This document shows, piece by piece, positions 1 through 11,357 of a DNA stretch of 64,000 nt (positions within the stretch are counted from its first letter, which is position 1; each line of letters opens with the position of its first letter). The position numbers were made by a program, and so were the translations under genes. Below the pieces are notes generated by a model. The model was not told the DNA's origin, made no database searches, and saw nothing but the letters and a program-made list of their open reading frames with translations. Source of the DNA: Camillea tinctor (lineage: Eukaryota > Ascomycota > Sordariomycetes > Xylariales > Xylariaceae); contig MU394137.1 in assembly GCA_022578605.1 (NCBI GenBank), forward strand, positions 83,150 to 147,149, in the 5' to 3' direction.

Positions 1-233
1 CTAGATTAGCGCCAAAAACCCCCTGTTGAAGCTCAGGTTACCTACGTTGATGCATCCATGTAACCCCAAGGACTATAAGAAACTGCCCATAGTGTTTCAA
101 TGATAGTCTGTGAAATATATCTTGATTTATGTATATTTATATATCCTGACTCCACAACGCTCTGCATCTACCTCGTGAATTCTACCACCACCATCAACTA
201 AATATAGTTCATAGCCTCAACCAGTGTCTTTAG

Positions 234-941
234 CTACTGTAAGAGCTCCTTCAACTCAGTAGCAGCCTTCACGATCGTCTCGGCCTGGCCTTCCCATGCT
301 TTCCTTGATTCGTCCCCAATCTTTCCTTCACCCATTGCAGCAAACATGTCCGGCCCGGGCCCAGGACCACCGGCAAAGGCAAGTGTCGGGCGTGTCTCAC
401 ACACTTTGAGCCCTACACCGGACAAGTATCCCTTCACTTGCTCGTTGGCTGTCTTGCCGCCCGCAGCTCCGTAACTGACAATAGCTACGGGCTTGCCTTT
501 CCATTCGTTCAGCAGATAGTCAATCGCGTTCTTCGTCCCACCCGCCACTGTATAAATACGAGTTAGCCAGTCTTTCTTTTAAGTAGTCGGCTTACCATAG
601 ATAGAGGCAACGTGTGGGCTAATCCTTGGGGTTTCTCATCAGATCTTACCTCCATAGTTGTACTCAGGGATCACCAGCACATAGCCGTCGTGCTTAGCGA
701 TCTCGGCACTCCATGCTTTAGAGTGCTCGTGCTGGAATGACCCTTTTTCAGGAACCATGGCCGGAATAACGGCCTCGTTATACACAGGAAGGTTGAACTT
801 GACAAGGTCGATAAGTGTAGTCTTGATTCCTGCCTCGCTCAACGGCTTTTCAATGATTCCCTTGACGAATTCTGCCACAGCAGGGCCCACGCGCACAGCA
901 CGTGTGCTTGTCGAGATGATAACAACGGATTTGGAGGACAT
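234..941 (-). CDS. NADPH-dependent FMN reductase-like flavoprotein
   Basis: Two exons, 650..941 and 234..547, joined across a 102-nt GT-AG intron, give 201 aa. The protein has the flavodoxin-like fold of the NADPH:FMN/azoreductase family. An N-terminal beta strand and phosphate-binding loop with STSTRAVRVGP lie near residues 8-20, and the conserved PEYNYG segment spans the splice junction and continues into GGTKNAIDYL. Family members use NAD(P)H to reduce FMN or quinone-like substrates in the cytosol. The start is the ATG at 941. An in-frame extension to 1052 exists, but the flavodoxin strand begins directly after MSSKS, so the shorter start fits the family length of about 200 aa. There is no signal peptide. 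The C-terminus ends in an amphipathic helix (ATELKELLQ). A TATA-like element lies about 135 nt upstream. The substrate cannot be told from sequence. Confidence 0.85.
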
Positions 942-2029
942 GTTGAGTGCTGAACTAGATAATAAAAAGTGTCTATTTCTAAACGGATATCGGGCGTCTA
1001 TTCTCTGAAGTCTATCGATGAAGAGAAGTGCAAACACAAGACGAAGCCCCAATACATCTTGGCTTCTAGGAACCCCTTTATATATTCCTCGTCACGCTCA
1101 AGACAAGTGCTCTTCTCCTGAGCAAGATCCTAATATGTTTGATTTGTAAGATTCATACATAGGATACAAGGTCTACTTCGTAATTTTGGCCTCTACCTGA
1201 GGGGTTTCATGACAAAGATGAATAATACATCTGTGAAGGCCCCTGCGGAAGACCTCGACTTACAAAGGTACAAAGGTACGGGACGGGCGGTAACTGATCT
1301 GATTGGTCTTTGGTTGACGGATTTGGCAAAACGCATTGGCGGGGTACAGGTGAGCTGGACGGGAACTAAGCCACTCCATAAAATCTGGGCGGTGTGGGCT
1401 GTGATTGGCTGGATTTAAGAAAACTCCCTAGGTATCTAGGTCCGCGGATGAAATTACTACTCAAGTAAGTTGTTGATATCTAAGTCATTCCTCTTGTCTT
1501 CTTACAGATTACCTACCTGGGTAGACGTCTTTTATAAGTGGATTTTTAGATAACTCGATTGATAGAACCGGCGCTGGTAACACACAGAGTTAACATAATT
1601 TTTTTGACCAGACCTTTGTGATAAGTCTTCTCTACTACCTATCTAGATACACAATGCAAACGACCTTTGAAGGAGTTACGTTTGGAGACTCAGTGTCATG
1701 TCTCCAATTGGGCAACAAGACTGCAACAAACGGGGATTGTCGCGTCCCTGCGTATGTAACCTCCCCCTCTCCTGTTCACCCTTACCAGTTCTTATATCCG
1801 CAACATTGAAATCAACTGAATTAGCTAAGCTAATTGGCCTTTTGGTCACAGCCAAAGCCCATCTGCATTTTCCCGAGGTTGACACAACTACCTATAGCAA
1901 CTTCAACTATGAATCAAAAAATGTAGCCATTGCCATTGACTGTAATCCATTTACGGTTTTATATCGGATCTCGGAGCGGCATCTGCTACATATAGCCTAC
2001 CCCTCACTTTCGAACCCTGCAACAAAACG
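942..2029. other. Intergenic region
   Basis: No coding segment that I can recognise apart from the TATA-like element. Short open frames at 1209-1418 and 1618-1809 have no family resemblance and lack gene-like composition. Confidence 0.5.
1077..1085 (-). promoter_or_regulatory. TATA-like element of the FMN reductase gene
   Basis: On the minus strand this reads TATATAAAG, about 135 nt before the ATG at 941. That spacing suits a TATA box with a roughly 100-nt leader. The assignment rests on motif and distance only. Confidence 0.4.
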
Positions 2030-2473
2030 ATGTCGCGCTACAACACCCTCACTCTCGCCCTCACCCGCCATCGCCTCGCTCCGCACCTGCACCATGCCCC
2101 CCGCCGGCTCTCCACCAGCGCGTCGGACGCCATCGCGGAGCTCATGCGCACTGCTGACCCGACGTTCACGCGCCGCCAGGTCCTCGACGGCAACCAGCTG
2201 CAGAAGCTGAGCCTCGCGCTGCTGCGCCCGCAGCTGCACCGGGGCCTCGTCGTGACCGGGCGCGCGCCCGCCCCCGGCACCCTGCTGCCCCCCGGCTACC
2301 ACCTCGCGTACTTCACGCCCGCCGGCCTGGAGCACGAGCTCGGGCCCGACGGCACGGATCGCACGTTTAACCCGCCGCCGCCGTTCACGAGGCGGGTGTG
2401 GGCGGGTGGGAAGAGTGGGTTTGGTTTACTTTTCTTTTTCTCCTTTTTTTTTTCTCTTCAGGAGAGGGGGTAG
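2030..2473 (+). pseudogene. 3'-truncated HTD2-type (mesaconyl-CoA hydratase-like) dehydratase relic
   Basis: The frame opens with an arginine-rich, mitochondrial-presequence-like N-terminus (MSRYNTLTLALTRHRLAPHL). It then follows the fungal hydroxyacyl-thioester dehydratase type 2 / itaconyl- or mesaconyl-CoA hydratase-like family through a DNA-binding-free acidic-basic region, the PPGYHLAYFTP segment and the ELGPDGTDRTFNPPPPFTRRVWAGG block near residues 105-130. In intact members this block leads into the MaoC-like hot-dog domain, for well over 100 more residues. Here it runs directly into a pyrimidine-rich tract (FFFSFFFSLQ) and stops at 147 aa. I found no later exon with the missing domain before 7.7 kb. 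A donor-like GTGGGAAG follows the last conserved glycine, so an intron to a distant exon cannot be strictly excluded. The GC content is much higher than the flanks. Confidence 0.55.
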
Positions 2474-5400
2474 AAGGGGGAGGGTCGGATGTCGAGAATC
2501 TAATCTTTTTATTTATTATCAGTCTCGACTTCGTCACGGGGGAGGGTTAAAAAATTAAAAGAAATATCATAATAGCTAAGCATGGATTCACCCCCCTCTT
2601 CCTCCCCCCCCTTTGAGACTCCCGAGACACAATGTTAAGAGAGAACGGGAGAACATAAGATTTACCAAATATAGTATATACTAACTTCTTGAACTATAGT
2701 GAGTTGGCATGGTGAGCTGCGTGTTGGCGAGGAAATTGAGGAGCGGACGAGGCTGGTGAGTGCTACGCCAAAAATGGGGAGAGGCGAGGGTGGGCAAGGT
2801 GAGCAGGAGATGGTGCTGGTGGAGGTGGAGAAGGAGTTTTGGGGAGAAAAGGGACTGGCACTGGTTGATCAGAGGTGAGTGAGTGAAGACTACTCGGGTG
2901 AATAACGATCGATGCAAAAGAAAAAAAAGAGATAAGGGCAAGATTGGGATAAGCTTTAGCTCACGGCTTGAAAAGGTCCTGGATCTTTCGCAAAGAGGCA
3001 GAAGTAGATTCCAAGGTATTCGATAAACGCTTGGTAGACACTGTCATCGAAGGCCCATCTGTTGTTAAGGACGTTATATTTTACCATAAGGGTGAGAATC
3101 TATACTCCCCGGTCCCTAAATTATGAGGCCTAGTTTAATCAAAGTGTGTATCATCTAACTCGCCACATAAGAAGGTTACCCCACTAGACAGCTACGATGG
3201 TCACCTGTGGGCTTGTTCCGCTTCTCGGCACTCACGTTTAACGGACATAGAATACACTACGATCCGAGCTGGTCCACTACGGTTGAGGGCCACCAGGGTT
3301 GCGTGGTACAGTGAGTAACTTCAAGGGTCATTTGTTCCTTCTTCTAGCCTGTCTTGGGGGCGAAGATTGCCTTTTATGACTAGACATAAAGGTTTTGACT
3401 CTCGAGACACGGTCAAGAGAATAAGAAGGTTGCCCAATATAGAAGTTACTGACTCCCAACATTACAGTGGACCGCTGAACTTGATCTGCATGCTCGACTA
3501 CTGGAGAGATGTATGCAGTAACAGGCCATTAAAGCAAATTATATACAGAGCATTGGCGCCTATCTATGCTGGCGATACATATCAGATCCGGGCAAGCCCG
3601 CCGGTGGCGGTAGACCTGGGTTGGCAATGGCAAATATATGTCGAGAAAGATAAGAAAATTTGTATGAGAGGAGCCATCATAGGCCTATAAAACCGACTTA
3701 TGGTGTTGGCTAGCAGAGTTGTACTACTCAAGTTTTCAAGCTGCCCCAGAGATAACGAATAAGGTAAACATCCACGTCGAAAAACTACATATTACGGGAG
3801 CTTATGGCATGACGTGTTTAATGAATAGATATTCAATACTAGAGGAAGCTAGAGGGAGAAACAACAATGATACAATCTAACTATGAGCAAGAAGCATCAA
3901 TATTAGTAGTATAGGTTATAGGATGCCTATTTTAATGTAGTATTCAGCTACGACCTAGGTATCTTTGGATTGATGTTGTAGTAAATTACATCAAATTTCT
4001 CGTGCTCTTCAACAATATGATAGCGAATTGTTCAACAGACCTCCAATACCCCCTATAGATGGTAGTATACGGGATGTGGAGAATGTTGTGGGGCTATAGA
4101 ACACAAATGACGTATAACCATCCCGAGGGGGGTTACTCCGATCGCAAAGGTTCTCGAGAAACCACATTCTCTCCTCGTTCTTATATCTTTCATTATGGCC
4201 ACAACTACGCTGCAACCCCCTTGCTTTGGAGGAGAAGACAATAAAAGATAGTACGCTATACACTACCTATGTACTCTAGCCACCTAGTCCCCACTAAAGT
4301 CTCTAAGACGTGATCGCAAACTAGCCCAAAACCCCTCCCCCCCCCCTTCTCCCCCTTGAACAAATTTTTTTGGTGTTAAAGGCCTGCCGTATGTACCCCG
4401 CCGGCAAAAACCCTCGCAAACTCGATCTTGATCCCGCATAGTCCCATGCAAGCCACCACGTGGGAAGTTCCCACAAAAACAGCCATACATGAATGGAACC
4501 TCCGCCCCCCTACCCTCTAGCTCCGGGGGGCAGGGGAGGAGGGGGGGAGGAGATGTTCGGGAGAAGGAATATGGAAGTGCCAAGACTGGTAGTATGTCTT
4601 TTGGGGGGATACTACCGAGAATCGGAGATCCCTTTACAGATGCTAGTATATGGGGTATAGGTTGATGGCAGGTTGGACGTTTAGCTTGCTTAGGTCACAT
4701 CGTACATACGATAAGGTAGGTAGGGACTTAAGCGAGTGATCTAGATACCGTGGTGTTGCATGTATATTGGCGAGGCAGGAATGGTCTCAAATCATGAATT
4801 TATTTGTGTTTTAATATACAACGGCTATACTGCAAACGATAGGCCTACTGTTATAAAGACCTACTTCTGAAGCGAGGCGAGTGAAAAGTTTAAACTTTAC
4901 TACGCGAGCTCGTTATTATTTGTATCAAAGGGTATTTAGATTATTATATCTTTTTTGCTTATCTCATGATTGCAAATGAATCTTTATGGTGAGTTGGAAA
5001 ATTTTGAGCGATCTCGAGCATTAAAACCCCGTCATCTTGTCTTCTTCACTTGAATATATCTTATGAAGATTTTTGCTTCCTTACTAAATTTTTTTTGAAT
5101 GAAGCTTTTTCTGGTGTAATCTAGTGTCGGTTTGTGTGAAAAGATATATGTAGCTGAGAACCCCTATTTTTGCCAAAGACAAACAGTGCGTCCAAGAGGA
5201 CGCCTGATATAGCAGCACCGGGTCTGACAACTCAAATAGGCTTCATCAGACACTGCCAGTGCCATTATCATTATTCTCATACCGCTTCCTTCGTATGCGT
5301 TGAATAATATCTGTATAATGAAGTAACTTAGGTTGCATGTTTGAATGTTTGGCAATAGTCGTGGATCTCAAAGCAGTCGATGGATAATCTCACTTTTACC

Positions 5401-7747
5401 AGTCAACACTTGATTGATTACCTTGTGCATTTCCAGGCTGAATTCATAACCCATGACTCGAAGAAGAGTCTCTACCTTCCCTTACGTGAACTCCAATTGG
5501 CGGGATATTCGATATCTATTCGCTGAGATTAAAATCATCTTGACGCCTGAGCCGAATCAAGGGGGCTTAGACGGTGTTGCGCGAGATGATGTGATCGCAG
5601 CTAAAGTGCCTTGGTGCCAATAGCGACAGATCGCTGCGCCTATCAATACATTGATCTCAGTAATCTATATGATGGATGCAAGTGTCGGTGAGTAAATACA
5701 GATGAGGTGCTCATGTAGCTCGATGGCGCGAGAATTTTGACGACTCGAGTACCAATGTTATCACAGCCGCCAAACCATTGTCACAGAGAAAGCTGCGTTC
5801 TTTAGGTATGCGTTGTCCAGCGTGTTTGATTACTGGGTAAGTAGCTCTATGCACGGCTGTTTACTTCGAGGGAATTAAATGGATTGATCCATACTGAATT
5901 TATGTAAATACAGTCTTTAGGTGAAGGTACGGTATGTCGTCGTGCTTGTTGTGACTTACATATATAGAGTACTAGGATCACATGAGATATCCATGACCTA
6001 TAACATGGAACCTGGCAGTTTTCGAACCTTACTACTCAGTACTTTACTAGAAAGGGAAAACCAGTCGTCGCCTGACTGGTCAGAGGTTTGCCGGCCGATA
6101 GGCTCTCGGTGCAACGGCAATCGGGCGGCTCGGACGGCAATCGGTGCAGATAGTGACAGGTATGGATCCACTTATGACATGGATATAGTGGATGACATGC
6201 AGGTGACAACCTCTTCTGGCCCTCGTCCTCAAAACTTTTCATGTGGGTGTTGATTCGACCTCGTATGATGTTGAGTCTTTTAGGGGTTATATTATGATGA
6301 TGCTGGTATTGACAAAATTTACTAGAGACGACATGTTCACGCTATATGGGTGGTTACTTACTATTCTTTTTGGAGGTTGTACATTGGAATATGAGAATTG
6401 TTTCTCTAACAGCCTAATAGAAAAAACATTAGACATTTGTTGTTGCTTTAAAGCCCAGACATCGCCAAGAGACAAGTTGTTCCTGATCGGAAAACTACCC
6501 GACTGCATAGAAGTGGAACGTGCTGACTTCACTTTGTCTTGTATGTTGTAGAATAAGTATATAGGTACCAATACCTTGTTTTGCTTCTTTATCTTGATCC
6601 CTTGCCAGTTTCAACGAGAAATATAACCAACTGCCTTTTTTCTCTTCAGGACACATGACATCTTGCACAAGGCTAAGCTCATTTCGAAGATATTGAGAAG
6701 GTTTCTGAGCAATGCACGGTTGTCGATCCAATTAACAGAGGCGAATCTGACCGGTACAAACTACTGTGTCTGGTCTCGTATCCTTACAACTTATAACAAC
6801 ACGATGGCCCCTTTATGGTAAGTGGGCGGTTGTGGGACTTGTAGTGTGTAAGTACATAACCTATGAAGTATAGTATATACATACGTAGGTAGTTAGGTTG
6901 TGACATTATGTATGCACGTACCTATAGTAGGGGAGTTGTATCACCACGGGTAGTTGTCTAAGAACCACTTACATCCCATGCAGGATATTTTAGCTAATTC
7001 TGTGTCAAGACTTATCTGCCTACGAATGGACCAAGAAAAAAAAGAAAAAAAGGAAAAAAGAGAAAGGGAAAGAAAACCAGAAAAAAAGGAATAAAAATAA
7101 GAGTTATCTTACCAGCTTTAGTAGTAATTATATAAGGTAGGTCACCGAAAACGGCCCACATTGAAATATGTAGCGGGGTTCGACCGCACGAAAGCCGCAG
7201 CATCAGGTAGAGATACACCAGTAGGAGGTATAAGTGCCAGGAGGGCTGGGAGGGTCTCCAGGTAGGTCTCTAGTGTACATAAGCTGCTAAGTTGCTAAGG
7301 CCTTCGGGATCCACTATATAGGTCAGAGGGTCCCCGATGTACACACCTAAGTTAGTGCCTGTACCCTGCTGACATTACCTGTACATCGTTGTAAAAAGAG
7401 CCACTCTGCCACTGTGGATTGACATCGCCTCTCTCCCTCCCCGCCATTCTTCACCCATTCTTCACCCATTGCTCACCCGCCATTAGTACCGGCCATAACC
7501 CACAACCCATAACCCACATCCCTGCAACCTTTTTTAGTGTATCTAAAGTCTTTGTCCGATCGGACGTTCAACGTTTTAATTTTCCCATCTTAATTAATCA
7601 TTTGTGACTTCATCGCCAAAAATGCCTAAGGTTGGACGCACCACAACGCCGCCAGTTTCTGCACTAAGATAGGGTTCTGGTTCTCATGCGGTCAACGGTG
7701 TCCCCTTCGAGGTAGAATTCTAGCCTAGGGCTTAAATTAAGACATTC
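2474..7747. other. Gene-poor 5.3 kb region
   Basis: No recognisable gene. It holds low-complexity tracts: C/G-rich homopolymers at about 4340-4360 and 4535-4555, and a purine-rich A/G stretch at about 7030-7095. Open frames at 3367-3690, 5921-6253 and 6243-6551 of about 100 aa show no domain, no signal peptide and no plausible intron partners. I read the region as spacer or long-decayed sequence. Confidence 0.5.
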
Positions 7748-10199
7748 ATGTCCGACGAGTGGATTATGGATATGGAACACATGAGTGTCGAGGTGGCCGC
7801 AGCGGACACCGCAGCAGAGGTCGCGGCTGAAGCGGCCGCGGCTGACCCTTCAAACAGACCTCCAAAGAAGTCGAGCCAGACCTGTTCAACGTGTCGCATG
7901 CGTAAAGTGCGGTGTGATGGCAGACGCGATGTCTGCCAAAACTGCGAGCGCCTGGGCTTCTCCTGTTCTTTTCAGGACACGGGATCACCGAATCCCGACG
8001 GCGAGAGTGTCTCGTCCTTCTCGCTGCCCCGGCGTCGCGTCCGGCTGGCCTGCACTAATTGCCACTCGAGAAAGGCCCGGTGCAGTGGCGAGACTCCCAA
8101 GTGTGCTAGATGCCAGACTCAAGGCATTGAGTGCATCTACAAGCCGACGAAACGATCCGGAGGTGTTGCCGGTGGTGCTCAGCACGCCCAGCATGCCGCT
8201 ACCGATTCCGAGCACGAGTCTGTCTCCTCCGAGCCGCCGGAAAAGAGAACCATGACGCACAAGGACCATAATGGCTCCCATCACCATGGTCGCTCTAGAG
8301 AAACGGACCAATCTAACTATAGCTTCTCTGGCGCGTCTGTCTCTAGACGATTTATCCATGACCCGTATGCACTCCGTGATAGCTCTGCCCATTATGTGCC
8401 CACACTGATAGTAGTACCAGAATTGTATTTCCTGACGAGGGCTTGATTCAGCGCACGTTCAGCAATTTCTTTCGTCATGTCCATCATGTTCCTGTATTCT
8501 CTTTTCTCCATCGGGCCTCGCTCATGCAACGGTACCATGCCGGCATGATGGATAGAGCCCTTCTACTTGCCCTCGTAGGCATAACCTCGTTATTCACAGA
8601 TCTAGGTCCTGGAACGAGAGAATACGGCGCCCGATGTATCGATGAATGCCAGAGCATGGTGCTCCAGGATCTAGAAAACCCATCAACCATTAAGATACAA
8701 GCCCTTGTATTTGTTATGAAGCATCGGATGTTATCGCGCAGGTTTACTAGTGCCTTTATGCTGGCAGCAACCGCTGCCCGTTTTGCCTACGCGCTTCGGC
8801 TCAACTACGAAAACCCGAATTTATGTTTCCTAGCCCGAGAGTCCCGAAGGAGGTTGATGTGGTCATTTCTTACCATAGACTCGGGCATAAACGGCGGCTA
8901 TCCGGACTTCACGCTTCTCCCCTCTGATTCGATGCATATCCAACTTCCTTGCAATGAGCGAAATTTCGAATTCGACTTGCCACAGGTGACCGAACACCTC
9001 CGTCCTATTCCCACCAAGCCATTTCCCGATGATGTTGGATCTCTGGCCCTCCACGTGAGGCTTCTCTGGATGAGAAGTAGAGTCCTTTACTGTACTAAGA
9101 ACGTGCTCACCATGCCGGAATCTGAGGTTTCTCAGCTACCGGAATTAGTAAAGGTACTGGCACAGGAGCTGAAAGGCTTTAACGACCATCTTCCTGCTTC
9201 TTTTAAGTTCTCTGAGAGCAACCTTCAATTGCGCGCTTACTCCCCGCGGCTCTGCGTCTTTATTATGATACATGTTTGGTGGAGACAGTGCCACTGCGAT
9301 CTTTATCGGCTCGTCCTCACCGGGCTCAAGGAGGCGCTCCCACAATCAAGTGTTAACCGACTAGAACCTCATTTTGTTTCGTATTGTGCGCGTCAGTGCT
9401 ATGAGCATGCTTTAGCCATGGCGGAAATATTCAGACTTGCTCTCGCCTTAGATGGCGGGCTCCCCGTCACGGACCTCGACCTTCCGGTCTGTGCCTACCA
9501 GTGTGCGCGGATGCTTTACTTCGCGTTCCAAAGGAACAACGGCGAGTTCCACTTAACTGCAGACCAAGTTCTTGAGCACGCCACACGATGTTTACAAATA
9601 GCCAAATCAATGGGCCACATTCCAGCTGGGGCTGCAATCGTAAGTTCATCATGTCTTAGACATTATCTGAATCAATCGCTGACCCATGGTACTTCTAGGT
9701 TGCTGATCTTGAGAAGCTCATCTCACGTGGCCTATCCTCTAGCAGCAGTCCCAGCCGCGCAGCCAGCCCAGACGCCACAGGGCATAACATTCTACCCCAG
9801 CAAGTTTTAGGTCACAATCCCATTCAACAAATGCATCTTATCGACGACAGCGAAATTCCATCGATGCCAGTACCATCTCCATCAGGCAACTTATCTTCGT
9901 CCCATGGCAATACTGGCGGCTCAATAGCCACACCAATCCCCAACACGCCAACGACGCAACCACAACAGCGCCCCCGTGAATTATCAATCAATGAACTACC
10001 TATTAGCGATCCCAATATGCCTAAGCCGAATCTCCCTCCCGTAGTCCCTCCCGATGGACTGGACAATAACAACGCGTTCGAGGGTGCTATGGATGGCTTT
10101 GACTTTAATATCGAATCCTTTGGCAACAATGGCCTGGACTCGGTATCTTGGTTCTCTAACGAATGGTTGAACAATGAATTCCCACAGACAGCTGTCTGA
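7748..10199 (+). CDS. Transcription factor with two tandem Zn2Cys6 clusters
   Basis: Exons 7748..8364, 8421..9639 and 9699..10199 encode 778 aa. The first intron (56 nt) has a GTATGC donor and joins IHDP to IVFPDEG. The second is 59 nt with GTAAGT. After an Ala/Asp/Glu-rich N-terminus come two complete Zn2Cys6 binuclear clusters, both C-x2-C-x6-C-x6-C-x2-C-x6-C, at about residues 45-73 and 100-128. A low-complexity linker, the fungal_trans regulatory domain (about 205-480, including the RRRLMW motif) and a Ser/Pro/Gln/Asn-rich C-terminus follow. Most family members carry one cluster, so the duplicated DNA-binding module is unusual. The protein should act in the nucleus on CGG-type sites. No neighbouring pathway gene reveals its target. 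The nearest features are a gene-poor stretch upstream and a dead transposon downstream. Confidence 0.88.
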
Positions 10200-11189
10200 C
10201 TAGGGGAGGTATCATGGAATTCATCATAATCATAAAGGTCACCACGACCTGAAGTCTTTGGAACTGAAGCAGACAGGTCCTACATGCCAGAAATAGGGCG
10301 ACCAGGTCAGCACGGCGTCAAGGAAACCTACCAGACCCCATTCTGCAGGTCGTTTCTGTAGACTGGATTGCCGTGACACCTGCTCACGGCCAATCATCAA
10401 CCGATTGAAAACATATCGATGCGTTGGGGTACATTTCCAAGATGCTGAGAAATTTCGAAACACTGGTCCATCACGGTGAATGGGCAGATTAACAGCTATT
10501 CTACGACGGGGGTTACGGTCCTAACAAAGGGATACAAGATTGAGCAAATCAGGCGATTTCCTCCTTATCGTCCCTCAAGCTAGCTTAGTTGCCTTAGGTA
10601 TGCTGTTGAGCCCATAGTCACAAGAGCACAGCTCTGCAAAGCCCTTGACATCCCCGAGCCTAGTCAAGGTGACTATTGCCTTGGCTCATGCGAATTACCA
10701 GCCTACGAAACTTGAATCCTAGTCTTGGTATGATGGATGCACTGGCTTAATGAAGGAATGGGGAGTTACGACACAATATGCAGGCCGCCGCGGCCTCTCT
10801 CGATCATTTTGTGCACATTTATGACACATGTATGAAAACATCGCAATAACAGGAAGACGGGCGTTTACACTTGTTCAACACGACGGAGTGAGAATCGATG
10901 ATTAGAAATTAGCAGGGCAGAAATTGGGTGGCTATACCATAATCGCGGGATATGGGCATTCGCAGTAGCGCATCAGGAGTCTAGGGAGTTTAAATGATCA
11001 TCATGGGATGGACATGAATGTATTGGACATGTACAGTATCTAACCAGCTAAGGCGGTCTTGGTGTCACAGTGGATTACCCAAGCCAAATAGATTGCCGTT
11101 TTGGTTGTAGGCAGAATATACGTCATATAACGCAACTCGCTCGACATATGACGCCATATAGGAAAAACAAATCAAAATCGAATTCGGTT
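10200..11189. other. Intergenic region before the transposon
   Basis: About 1 kb with normal base composition and no recognised gene. It ends abruptly where the AT-only transposon begins. Confidence 0.5.
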
Positions 11190-11357
11190 CGGATAGTCTA
11201 ACGGTGCTTTTCGGATAGTTTAACGGTGTAGCGTAAACCTGCTACACACTAAGCTTAAAAACATTTAATTAATTTTAATACATTGTTATAAGTATATACG
11301 CTTTTTAAATAAAAGTATTTTTATTGTTTTGCAGTTATAAAGTTAAATGTAAATATT
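11190..11357 (+). repeat. Left terminal inverted repeat
   Basis: Begins CGGATAGTCTAACGGTGC and matches the reverse complement of 14567..14734 until roughly AAATGTAAATATT. The shared core AGCGTAAACCTGCTA is conserved exactly. Confidence 0.8.

Noticed and set aside
3367..3690. 107-aa open frame
   Set aside because: No family resemblance, no neighbouring exon and no promoter signal. Could be chance.
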